DNA of 55,572 nucleotides from an uncultured Lachnospiraceae bacterium (GTDB lineage: Bacteria; Bacillota; Clostridia; Lachnospirales; Lachnospiraceae), in contig CANQNE010000016.1 of the NCBI GenBank assembly GCA_947625135.1, positions 1 through 55,572 of the forward strand. The letters run 5' to 3'. A program made the position numbers and the translations under genes. How positions within the stretch are numbered: the stretch's first letter is position 1; each line of letters starts with the position of its first letter. The notes below the pieces were generated by a model that was given only the letters and a program-made list of their open reading frames with translations, searched no databases and was not told the origin of the DNA. Shown piece after piece: positions 37,085 to 44,566 of the stretch.

Positions 37085-38086
37085 TCAGCCCCTGTCGGGG
37101 AAGCCGACCTTTCGCTGTACCTTACGGAGCGTTTTTGACGCATAATAGTTTGCCTTTTCGCTGTTTTCTTTGATGATCCGGTTGATATAATCCTTATTTT
37201 TGGAAAGCTCCTCAAACCGCTGCTGCACCGGACGGAGCTGATCCACGACCACCTCGCCTACCGCCGCCTTAAATTCGCCATAGCCTTTGCCGTCAAACTC
37301 CTTCTCCGTTTCCTCCGGCTTCTTGCCAGTCATGGCACAGTAAATGTCAATGAGATTCTTGATCCCCGGCTTTTCATCCCGATAAAGGATTTCGCTGCCT
37401 GAATCTGTCACAGCACGTTTACACTTGCGGATGATCGTATCCGGATCGTCCATCAGATAAATGCTGGCGTTGGGATTTTCGTCGGATTTTGACATTTTCT
37501 TTGAAGGATCCTGCAGAGATTTGATGCTGGCTCCCGTTTTCCCTACGTAAGGCTCCGGGACGGTAAATACGTCCCCGTAAATATTATTAAAACGCTGGGC
37601 AACATCCCTTGTAAGCTCCAGATGCTGCATCTGGTCCAATCCCACGGGAACCACATCCGCCTGATAGAGCAGGATATCCGCCGCCATGAGGACCGGATAG
37701 GTAAACAGCCCGGCATTGATATTATCCGCGTGCTTGCGGCTTTTGTCTTTGAACTGCGTCATTCTGTTCAATTCGCCCATATAGGTAAAGCAGTTTAAGA
37801 TCCACGCCAGCTCAGCATGGCCGGAAACATGAGACTGATAATAAATACAATTCTTTTCCGGATCCAGACCGGCGGCGATATACAGGATCAGCAGGTCTCT
37901 GGCACGCTTACGCAGATCCGCCGGGTCACGGCGAATCGTAATAGAATGAAGATCTACCACACTGTAAAAGCACTGATATTCGTCACTCAAAGTCACCCAG
38001 TTTTTCAGCGCTCCCGCATAATTTCCCAAAGTCAATGTCCCTGTGGCCTGCATGCCGCTAAATAAAATTTTCTGATCGTTAAACAT
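37085..38086 (-). CDS. trpS: Tryptophan--tRNA ligase
   Basis: This 333-aa class I aminoacyl-tRNA synthetase charges tRNA-Trp. The ATP-binding signatures are the HIGH-equivalent in SGMQATGTLTLGNYAG and the KMSKS motif in DPSKKMSKSDENPN, with the substrate-binding DLHSITIRRDPADLRK region between them. The length is typical. GGAGGAAAATC precedes the ATG. It lies 35 bases after the TraX-family gene. I see no T-box leader just upstream, since it is inside an operon. Confidence 0.97.
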   Translation of the reverse strand: MFNDQKILFSGMQATGTLTLGNYAGALKNWVTLSDEYQCFYSVVDLHSITIRRDPADLRKRARDLLILYIAAGLDPEKNCIYYQSHVSGHAELAWILNCFTYMGELNRMTQFKDKSRKHADNINAGLFTYPVLMAADILLYQADVVPVGLDQMQHLELTRDVAQRFNNIYGDVFTVPEPYVGKTGASIKSLQDPSKKMSKSDENPNASIYLMDDPDTIIRKCKRAVTDSGSEILYRDEKPGIKNLIDIYCAMTGKKPEETEKEFDGKGYGEFKAAVGEVVVDQLRPVQQRFEELSKNKDYINRIIKENSEKANYYASKTLRKVQRKVGFPDRG

Positions 38087-38121
38087 GATTTTCCTCCAAT
38101 TAGTCTCCAGTTACTTATGAT

Positions 38122-38892
38122 TTATAATCTGCTTTTCAACAAAAAAAGCAGAATCAGGTGGGCGGGATAAAAGAGATAAAAGAACCATTTCAATCCTCTT
38201 CCCTTCTGCCCATTATACAGGCTCAGCGGCATAAATGCAAGCACCGCGCCGTCTGTCATCTGATACTGAAAGAGCATCCCCCATGTAGATACTCCCTGCC
38301 AAACAGCAGGCAGCCTGATCAGCCGGTCTACAAGGAGGAAAACCGCGCAAAGTCCAATCATAGCTGCTCTCCGGTCATCCCGGAAGCAGTAAAACACCAG
38401 CACCAGCAACACACCTTTGACCGCGTAATCAACCTTCATAACATTGGAAATGATACAGGCCGCCAACACCACGGCAGCTGCCAGAAGCCCCCTCACCCAA
38501 TCCGGTATGGATCTGCTGCCAAAATCGCCGTAAAGCGCCCGATCCACAAGACAGAGCATGAGAAAACTGATCAGCAATGTAAAAAACACATTGCTTTCGG
38601 CATTTGATATCCAGCTGCCGAAAAAAGCTTTGTCAAAAACAGGTTCACTGATCAGCGCGAATACCGCCAGCCGTATGGCATAATTTGCCTTGCTGTGGGT
38701 ATAGACAAATGCTTCTACAACCATAAAAGCAAAAATGGGAAAAGCAAGCCGTCCGATCAGTCTGAAAAGCGGATAAAATTCTCCCAGCTGAATATAGAAC
38801 ACATAGCCGATATGATCGATCAACATGGAAATGATGGCGATGATCTTCAGCTGAAACGAGTTTAACCCCCACGTATTTGTCTTCAAGTTCAC
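38122..38892 (-). CDS. TraX family membrane protein
   Basis: This 256-aa protein is of the TraX family, named from conjugative-plasmid pilin acetylation but common in chromosomes of gut Firmicutes, where its job is unknown. It has about seven to eight hydrophobic helices, with the family opening NSFQLKIIAIISMLIDHIGYVF and RLAFPIFAFMVVEAFVYTHS. The start is GTG at 38892, overlapping the upstream stop as GTGA (GGGAGG eight bases before), so translation is coupled to the GlgX-like gene. An out-of-frame ATGTGA is passed over. This start drops six residues from the longest frame. Confidence 0.85.
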   Translation of the reverse strand: MNLKTNTWGLNSFQLKIIAIISMLIDHIGYVFYIQLGEFYPLFRLIGRLAFPIFAFMVVEAFVYTHSKANYAIRLAVFALISEPVFDKAFFGSWISNAESNVFFTLLISFLMLCLVDRALYGDFGSRSIPDWVRGLLAAAVVLAACIISNVMKVDYAVKGVLLVLVFYCFRDDRRAAMIGLCAVFLLVDRLIRLPAVWQGVSTWGMLFQYQMTDGAVLAFMPLSLYNGQKGRGLKWFFYLFYPAHLILLFLLKSRL

Positions 38893-40754
38893 ATTATTTT
38901 CCTCCCGCACAGCAGTACGACCGTTCTGCCCTGCACAATCAGCTCCCGCTGATCCTCCAGCACTTTCGCCTTCTCTGCTGAAATTACATTATCCGATTCC
39001 TCCGCTCCCGTATCTAACAGTACGCACCATTCCATATCCCTGGGAAGGTTGGGAAGCGCAAAGGAATGTACCACCCAGTGAAGATTGTAGGCAATGTAAA
39101 GAAAATCACAGCAAATTCCGCCTTTTTCCGCCTTTTTCCCGTCACAGTACATGATCCCGATATGCCGGTTATAATTATCCATTTCCGCATACCATGCTTT
39201 GCTGCCATGAAAAGACAGATCAGGGAACCCACAGCCGCTCACGTCCATCATCCGCAGCTTCTCCGGTCGGTGTAAGATCTCATGACCGCGCCTGATGGCG
39301 ATCAGCTTTTTCGTATATTCCCGAATCTCCTGATATGCCGGACGGTTCCACTCGATCCATGAGATCTCATTATCCAGACAATAGGCGTTGTTATTGCCGT
39401 TCTGAGAATTTCCCATCTCATCTCCCGCCAACAGCATCGGGATTCCCTGGGACAGATAAAGCATAGCCAGCGCATTTTTCATCTGACGCTTTCTGAGTGC
39501 CATAATCTTTTTCTTTCTGGTAGGCCCCTCTTCGCCGCAGTTCCAGCTGAAATTATAATTGATCCCGTCACGGTTGTCCTCGCCGTTTGCCTCGTTATGC
39601 TTCTGATCGTAAGAGACCAGATCCAACAGGGTAAAGCCGTTATGTCCGGCAACATAATTGATAATTCCGGTTTGTTCCGGCTGCTCCGAGATGTGATAGA
39701 CAAAGCCTCGAAGCTGATCCTCGTCACTCTTCAGCAGTCTGCGGGCGGTCTGCAGGAATCCCTCCTGATAAATTGCCAGTCGCTTTTTTCTCTTTTCACC
39801 TGCAGGCACATCAAAGGAACCCGCATAATATTTCAGCCCGGATAAGATCGGATCCGTGATCAGGGCATCCATCGGCACTGCCTCTGCGTTCAGATGAAAA
39901 CCGTCCACATGATATTCCATAGCCCAGAAACGGATACAGTCCAATGCCATAAAGCCTCTTGTACCAGCGGGAAAATAAAATTCCATGATCACTTCAATAC
40001 CGGCCTTATGACAGGCTTTCACCAGATCCTTAAATTCTCTGGCCGGATCCGGTCCGGCGGCGTAAGAAGCCTTCGGCGCAAAGAAAAGTCCCGGCCCATA
40101 ACCCCAGTAATTCATCCGCCGTCCTGTTCCCAAAAAAGAATCGTCCAGCGTTGTAATCTCGTCAAACTCATAAGCAGGCATCAGCTCAATCTGATTGACC
40201 CCCAGCTCAGACAAATAAGGGATCTTTTCTATCATACCCAAAAAAGTGCCTTTATGCTTCACCTTGGAGGAACTGTGCTTTGTAAATCCCCGCACATGGA
40301 GCTTATAGGCGATCACCTCGTGGAGAGGTATCTGAGGCGGCGCATCCGCCTCCCAGTCATAATCGTCAAAAATAAAGGAACATCTCACATTTCCCTTCTC
40401 AGGCCCATCCGGCATATATTTTCCGAATTGTTCCCGTCCCACCAGCCGTTTGGCGTAAGGGTCTGCGCACACCTTCCCATTGATTTCATAATTATATTCA
40501 TAATCGTGGAAGTCAAAGCCTGTCAGCGCTATTGCACAGACTTCTCCCAGTCGGTGTCCTTCCTTCATGGAGACCGCACAGCAAGGAGTCTGCTGTCCTT
40601 TCTGATAGATCAGAAGTCTGCATGTATTGCCTTCCGGCACATCCACTGAAAAATTCACGCCCCCGTCAATCCGGCTGACACCGATTGGGAGCGGCGAGCC
40701 CTCCTTCACTGTAAATAACTGCTTGTCCCGTACATTTCTGCTGTCATTCCTCAT
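38889..40754 (-). CDS. GlgX-like protein with lost catalytic residues (probable pseudoenzyme)
   Basis: This 621-aa protein is of the glycogen-debranching (GlgX/isoamylase, GH13) family by fold. It has an N-terminal CBM48-like domain (about 20-135), a barrel domain, and a C-terminal beta domain. The conserved scaffold is present (NYWGYGPGLFFAPK, SWNCGEEGPT, GIPMLLAGDEMGNSQNGNNNAYC). The catalytic sites are not: region II reads HVDGFHLNAEA, with His and Asn289 where Arg and the nucleophile Asp belong; region IV reads GHNGF (Asn372 for Asp); region I reads MEFYFPAG for DVVYNH; the acid/base IAEPWD segment is replaced by AIYQEGF. It is therefore probably a carbohydrate-binding or regulatory protein. 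The start at 40754 has GGAGGTG upstream and a near-consensus promoter. Confidence 0.88.
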   Translation of the reverse strand: MRNDSRNVRDKQLFTVKEGSPLPIGVSRIDGGVNFSVDVPEGNTCRLLIYQKGQQTPCCAVSMKEGHRLGEVCAIALTGFDFHDYEYNYEINGKVCADPYAKRLVGREQFGKYMPDGPEKGNVRCSFIFDDYDWEADAPPQIPLHEVIAYKLHVRGFTKHSSSKVKHKGTFLGMIEKIPYLSELGVNQIELMPAYEFDEITTLDDSFLGTGRRMNYWGYGPGLFFAPKASYAAGPDPAREFKDLVKACHKAGIEVIMEFYFPAGTRGFMALDCIRFWAMEYHVDGFHLNAEAVPMDALITDPILSGLKYYAGSFDVPAGEKRKKRLAIYQEGFLQTARRLLKSDEDQLRGFVYHISEQPEQTGIINYVAGHNGFTLLDLVSYDQKHNEANGEDNRDGINYNFSWNCGEEGPTRKKKIMALRKRQMKNALAMLYLSQGIPMLLAGDEMGNSQNGNNNAYCLDNEISWIEWNRPAYQEIREYTKKLIAIRRGHEILHRPEKLRMMDVSGCGFPDLSFHGSKAWYAEMDNYNRHIGIMYCDGKKAEKGGICCDFLYIAYNLHWVVHSFALPNLPRDMEWCVLLDTGAEESDNVISAEKAKVLEDQRELIVQGRTVVLLCGRKIM

Positions 40755-40792
40755 AAAACACCTCCAATACCAATGCCTCCGGTACTGCTTAT

Positions 40793-40821
40793 AGTATAGC
40801 CTTTGCACCCTATAAAATCAA
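40793..40821 (-). promoter_or_regulatory. Promoter of the GlgX-like/TraX/trpS/lactonase unit
   Basis: On the minus strand TTGATT (40816-40821), 17 bases, TATACT (40793-40798), just after the terminator of the wall-protein gene. It suggests one transcript through four genes. Confidence 0.65.
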
Positions 40822-40840
40822 GAAAAAAGAAAGGGATTCT

Positions 40841-40887
40841 AAAAAAAGAGGATGTCTCATGGGCATCCGGCCCGTGAGACATCCTCT
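40841..40887 (-). terminator. Terminator of the LPXTG protein gene
   Basis: AGAGGATGTCTCA (40847-40859) and TGAGACATCCTCT (40875-40887) form a perfect 13-bp stem, followed on the minus strand by seven T. Confidence 0.9.
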
Positions 40888-40923
40888 GTCATGTTTCTTT
40901 ACTATACACCGAGATCAGTCAGA

Positions 40924-42198
40924 TCATTCGTTCTCGTTCTCGTTTTCTTTCTTCTTAAACAGGATCGCGCCGCCTGCTACTGCAGCTGCGCCGCATGCTA
41001 CCAGAACGCCGGTAGAAACAACACCTGTCTGAGGAAGGTTCTGTGTATTGGTCTTTGCTGTGCTGTTGGACTTGTTGGTGGTGCTGGTCTTATTGCCAGA
41101 CTGAGTACTGCTCTGTGTGCCACCCTGAGTGCCGCCCTGTGCACCACCCTGAGTGCCATCCTGTGCGCCAGCCTGATTGCCGCCCTGTGCGCCACCCTGT
41201 GCGCCAGCCTGAGTACCGCCCTGTCCGCCAGCGGAAGCAGCCTGGTAGATAGCCATTACGTCTGCTGCGGATGCAACGCCGTCATAATAGGTCAGGTCAT
41301 CGATGCAAACACCTTCAGCCGCTGCCATTGCGCCGTTATAACCAATGTAAGCAGTGGTATCCGCTGCTGTCAGGATATCCATGATAGTGGGCTCCATTGT
41401 GTTTTCCTTGGCACTGTTGTCAAGCTCACCGTGATTGAAACGCTTGCCGATACCGTTCTCTTCCAGCTGCTGAGCCATCAGTTCAGCCTGCAGCGCGCCA
41501 TTGATGTATACTTTGTTGTCGGCTACATTATTGCCAACAGTAACGATCATGTGTACCCACTGATCAGCATTGTTGTAGAATGCCATACCTTCATCTGCAA
41601 GCCACATGGTATCTCTCAGCATACCGCCGAAGTAAAGCATTACGCCCTTCATCAGCGCAAAGTCGTAAGAACCTACGCCGATACCATAGCAGTAATCACC
41701 GCTGATCACTTCATCATTATTGTTCAGATTCAGGATCGCATCGGGATGCTGGAGACCGTCTTTATGGCTGGATACAAAACCAAGAATACCTGCGCCTGCC
41801 TCAGCCGCAGCTGCGGGAGCCTTTACCCATACGGAAATGGTGCCGCCGCCTGTCGCGCTCTTGCCTGCATAGGGGTTGGTATCCAGCTTCAGGCTACTGG
41901 GAGTACCGGGAACAATCTTTGTACTGTTCTCACTCAGGCTGCTGTCCTGAGCCCGGGATTGATACTCGGAACCTGTACCGCCGTTCAGCTGCAGTACATT
42001 GCCTCTCGTTGCATCCTGTACTACTGTGGGAGCAGGACCGCCCAGACCGGAATCACTCATGCCGGCTGTGCCGTTCTCAAAATCGTATGTAACGATGGCA
42101 GTAGGCGCCGCAAATGCCAGATTTGCCGGAACCATTGCAACTGCCAGAGACGCTGCCGCCGCGATAGACAAGATTTTCTTTGTCATTCTCATAATCAT
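40924..42198 (-). CDS. LPXTG cell-wall-anchored protein with LamG-like domain
   Basis: This 424-aa secreted surface protein has a signal peptide (residues 1 to about 32, ending ANLAFAAP). A concanavalin/LamG-like domain (about 35-310) follows, with strands such as GGTISVWVKAP, WVHMIVTVGNN and VYINGALQ; this fold often binds carbohydrate. Next come a Gly/Gln repeat spacer (about 322-370), a Thr/Ser/Asn stretch, and a sorting signal LPQTG (388-392) with hydrophobic helix and charged tail (KKKENENENE). Sortase would cleave the LPQTG and attach it to the wall. AAAGGAG lies five bases before the ATG at 42198. The sortase gene just upstream on the same strand is its likely partner. Confidence 0.9.
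   Translation of the reverse strand: MIMRMTKKILSIAAAASLAVAMVPANLAFAAPTAIVTYDFENGTAGMSDSGLGGPAPTVVQDATRGNVLQLNGGTGSEYQSRAQDSSLSENSTKIVPGTPSSLKLDTNPYAGKSATGGGTISVWVKAPAAAAEAGAGILGFVSSHKDGLQHPDAILNLNNNDEVISGDYCYGIGVGSYDFALMKGVMLYFGGMLRDTMWLADEGMAFYNNADQWVHMIVTVGNNVADNKVYINGALQAELMAQQLEENGIGKRFNHGELDNSAKENTMEPTIMDILTAADTTAYIGYNGAMAAAEGVCIDDLTYYDGVASAADVMAIYQAASAGGQGGTQAGAQGGAQGGNQAGAQDGTQGGAQGGTQGGTQSSTQSGNKTSTTNKSNSTAKTNTQNLPQTGVVSTGVLVACGAAAVAGGAILFKKKENENENE
41101..41229 (-). repeat. 12-bp coding repeat array in the LPXTG gene
   Basis: About ten tandem 12-bp units encode four-residue x-Gly-x-Gln repeats (GGTQ, AGAQ, GGAQ, GGNQ, DGTQ). The array acts as a flexible wall-spanning spacer and can change length by slippage without frameshift. 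Confidence 0.85.
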
Positions 42199-42225
42199 CA
42201 ATACTCCTTTTTATTATTTTTATGA

Positions 42226-42254
42226 TTATTGCAACGGTCAGTCACCTGCAATAA
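42226..42254 (-). promoter_or_regulatory. Inverted repeat in the leader of the LPXTG gene
   Basis: TTATTGCA (42226-42233) and TGCAATAA (42247-42254) form an 8-bp stem, with GGT/ACC pairs inside. It sits between promoter and ribosome binding site, so it could be an operator or mRNA-stabilising hairpin. Confidence 0.5.
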
Positions 42255-42277
42255 TCCAACTATAATATATCAACCAT

Positions 42278-42306
42278 ATAATACCACGGCCGCACCCTGT
42301 TTGCAA
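42278..42306 (-). promoter_or_regulatory. Promoter of the LPXTG gene
   Basis: On the minus strand TTGCAA (42301-42306), 17 bases, TATTAT (42278-42283). This lets the substrate be expressed apart from its sortase. Confidence 0.65.
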
Positions 42307-42358
42307 GTATTTTCTGCCTTGCATTTTAGACAATCTTTGTGATTTTTCATTGTGCATT

Positions 42359-43672
42359 TTACCGCGCCGGCGCAGACTGGGTATCCGTTCTGCGCTGGGG
42401 AATGTAGACCTGCTGTTCCGTCACCTTTCCAAACACATTGGTGAACCGCACAGTGTAATAGCCGACAGGCCAGTTATCTGTAGGAATACTGTAGCTGCCG
42501 TCTTCATTGGTCCTGCCTACATAAATTGTCTCCCCGTCCGCGTTGTTGACGATAATGTCTGACACCAGACTGGTAATGCCATCTCCCACGATCAGCTGGG
42601 AAACCTCTTCCTCTCCAAGCTCATTTCGCAATGTTACCGTGTAAGTGCCGTTGGGAAGAGACGCATTCCAATTACCCTGCATATCCGTCTTTCCGGTGTA
42701 AACTACCTCTCCAAAATAATCGTTGACAATGATCACATCCTGAATAGGCGACACAGGCGGCCGGGTGGGCTCCGGCGTGGGTGTGGGCTCCGGCGTTGGC
42801 GTAGGCTCCGGCGTTGGCGTTGGCGGCGGCGTGGCTGTTGATTTAACCACTGTGACCGTTTCATTTCCTTTTTCATCCTTCTGGATCTCCACCATCCGGG
42901 CCTTCACCGCAAGTCTCCGGGTTCCGCTGTCTTCACAGGAGAGCAGCGTCAGCGTCTTCTCTCCCACTACCATTTCGGTGACAGACCAGTCCTTTGGCCC
43001 CACAGTCTTCTGCTCATAAACGGAATAAGTGTATTCCCCCTCAAGGCCTGTAACCACAATCAGATCTCCCGCCTCGAGCTTATTGATGTTTTTGAAAAAT
43101 TCGCCGTAATATCCGCCTCTGTGACCGGCAAGCACACAGTTTCCGTCTCCGCCGATCGGCGCGGTAGACTCGATATGTCCTACCGCCACCTTGATATTCT
43201 CTCTCTTGGTTCCTTCCACAATGGCATACTCCAGCCCCAGCCGCTCAATATTGAGAATACCGATGATCTTTTCGCCGTTCAGGGTGAGCCGCTTTGTCCG
43301 TTCCTTTTCGATCTGAGCGCGGATCCTTGCCTGTTCATCCGGATCCAGCGCGTTGAATTCTTCCTCCGTCAGTGCCGTTCCCTCGTAACCGTTTTCCTCT
43401 CCGTCGCCAAGCTGCAGTCCGTTCCCATCACCTGATGTAAAATCGGCGATCGCTTCTCTTGCCAGCTCTACCATCTTCTCATTCTGGTGCTTGATATAGA
43501 ATGGGATCACCACCGCATAGAGGATCACGCCTACTCCAAAGAGCATGATCCCAATGGCGGCAAGATTGCGGGCTCCCATTCCCGCCATTTTATCTGAAAA
43601 TTTTACAAAGCCTTCCGGCAGTGCGCCGATCACTTTTTCAAATCTGCGCCGGGCTCTCTGCCAAATATTCAT
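42359..43672 (-). CDS. Sortase with C-terminal extension of two small beta domains
   Basis: This 437-aa protein is a sortase. It has an N-terminal membrane anchor (about 36-60), a spacer, then the catalytic barrel (about 135-260) with His184 in VLAGHRGGYYG, Cys246 in TLTLLSCEDSG and Arg252/253. The core is class C/D-like. Unusually, a PTPTPEP repeat linker (281-305) follows, then two similar domains (about 312-370 and 372-425) of carboxypeptidase-regulatory or Cna-B-like build (VVYTGKTDMQGNW..., TIYVGRTNEDGSY...). Typical sortases end after the barrel. I use the ATG at 43672 (AGGA nine bases upstream). It lies 160 bases before its likely LPQTG substrate gene. Confidence 0.9.
   Translation of the reverse strand: MNIWQRARRRFEKVIGALPEGFVKFSDKMAGMGARNLAAIGIMLFGVGVILYAVVIPFYIKHQNEKMVELAREAIADFTSGDGNGLQLGDGEENGYEGTALTEEEFNALDPDEQARIRAQIEKERTKRLTLNGEKIIGILNIERLGLEYAIVEGTKRENIKVAVGHIESTAPIGGDGNCVLAGHRGGYYGEFFKNINKLEAGDLIVVTGLEGEYTYSVYEQKTVGPKDWSVTEMVVGEKTLTLLSCEDSGTRRLAVKARMVEIQKDEKGNETVTVVKSTATPPPTPTPEPTPTPEPTPTPEPTRPPVSPIQDVIIVNDYFGEVVYTGKTDMQGNWNASLPNGTYTVTLRNELGEEEVSQLIVGDGITSLVSDIIVNNADGETIYVGRTNEDGSYSIPTDNWPVGYYTVRFTNVFGKVTEQQVYIPQRRTDTQSAPAR
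42767..42835 (-). repeat. 18-bp coding repeat for the PTPTPEP linker of the sortase
   Basis: Three to four tandem 18-bp units encode the Pro/Thr/Glu linker between the sortase core and the C-terminal domains, so the linker length can change in frame. Confidence 0.7.
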
Positions 43673-43822
43673 ATCCATCATTCCTTTTTATGGAACTGTG
43701 TTTCTGTGAGAAATATTCTTTATTTATAAGATTCAAAGGTATTCTACCATATCTTCTCCCTTAAAAACAACCTGTTCACAATAAAAACAAATTTTTCCTT
43801 TCCCCCGCTGCCTCCTGCCATC

Positions 43823-43837
43823 GGGGACATGCTCCCC
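43823..43837. other. Small GC hairpin upstream of cotJA
   Basis: GGGGA-CATGC-TCCCC is a perfect 5-bp inverted repeat in the gap between the sortase gene and cotJA, with no T-run on either side. The role is unknown. Confidence 0.35.
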
Positions 43838-43862
43838 GGAGCGCGCTTAAAATTCCTGCTTT

Positions 43863-43890
43863 CACCATTCTTTTCTTTCTACATAAACTG
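43863..43890 (+). promoter_or_regulatory. Possible mother-cell sporulation promoter of cotJ
   Basis: CACC (43863-43866) and, 15 bases on, CATAAACTG (43882-43890) resembles the sigma E/K type promoters that drive cotJ in Bacillus. The match is partial, so it is tentative. Confidence 0.3.
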
Positions 43891-43928
43891 ATAAAAAGAA
43901 TAAATTATATTCAGAAAGGATTCATTTT

Positions 43929-44300
43929 ATGTCAGATTGTAATCAAACCGGATGCAAAAATATGCGCTCTACTCCTGCTTACCAGCAGCGGGGCGCATCT
44001 GCATCTTCTTATACACGCGAATCCTGCGGGCGCTGCTCTGCAAACCGGAATCAGGCTTACGGCAGCATGAATTACGCATCGTCACGCAGCGGACAGAATG
44101 GCGGTATGCACTATCGCCAGAACTCCTCAGACTGCTGTCAGACCAAGGATCCCCTCTGCGGTTTTCCGCTGGCCATGGCATACGTGCCCTGGCAGACATG
44201 GCAGGCAATTTACGAGCCCGATCAGGCTCTTTGTCAGGGAACGATCTTTATGGAACTTGATAAACCGTTTTTGGGATGCAGAGGAGGTAGACGCTCATGA
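43929..44300 (+). CDS. cotJA: Spore coat protein CotJA
   Basis: This is a 123-aa CotJA-family spore-coat component. Its N-terminal 75 residues are a Ser/Asn/Gln/Cys/Tyr-rich low-complexity extension, longer than the usual short CotJA. The conserved C-terminal part is PLCGFPLAMAYVPWQTWQAIYEP and FMELDKPFLG. AGAAAGGA precedes the ATG. The Cys and Tyr in the tail could serve cross-linking in the coat, which is inference. It overlaps cotJB by 4 bases (ATGA). Confidence 0.9.
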   Translation: MSDCNQTGCKNMRSTPAYQQRGASASSYTRESCGRCSANRNQAYGSMNYASSRSGQNGGMHYRQNSSDCCQTKDPLCGFPLAMAYVPWQTWQAIYEPDQALCQGTIFMELDKPFLGCRGGRRS

Positions 44301-44563
44301 AACAATCACAGGCTCAGATGCTTCATTATGTAGATATGGTCAGCTTTGCCGTTATAGAGGCAAATCTGTTCCTTGACACCCATCCCGATGACGAAGAAGC
44401 CCTGGCTTATTTCCGTCACTACAGCAAACTGCGCAATAAGGCGCTGAAAGAATACGCGGAAGCCTACGGCCCGCTCACCATTGATACCGCCAATATGAAT
44501 AATTGCGAGACATGGGAATGGGTAAAAGATCCGTGGCCCTGGCAGGCAGGAGGTGAATGTTAA
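44297..44563 (+). CDS. cotJB: Spore coat protein CotJB
   Basis: This 88-aa protein is of the CotJB family (MLHYVDMVSFAVIEANLFLDTHPDDEEALAYF and WEWVKDPWPWQ), needed with CotJA and CotJC for the spore coat. GGAGG lies nine bases before the ATG. It overlaps cotJA by 4 bases and lies 3 bases before cotJC, so the three are translated as one unit. Confidence 0.93.
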   Translation: MKQSQAQMLHYVDMVSFAVIEANLFLDTHPDDEEALAYFRHYSKLRNKALKEYAEAYGPLTIDTANMNNCETWEWVKDPWPWQAGGEC

Positions 44564-44566
44564 TTT

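Noticed and set aside
40852-42225. A 457-aa Cys/Ala/Thr/Leu-rich plus-strand frame opposite the LPXTG gene
   Set aside because: It is the antisense of a signal-peptide, repeat and LPQTG coding gene, and it spans that gene's terminator.
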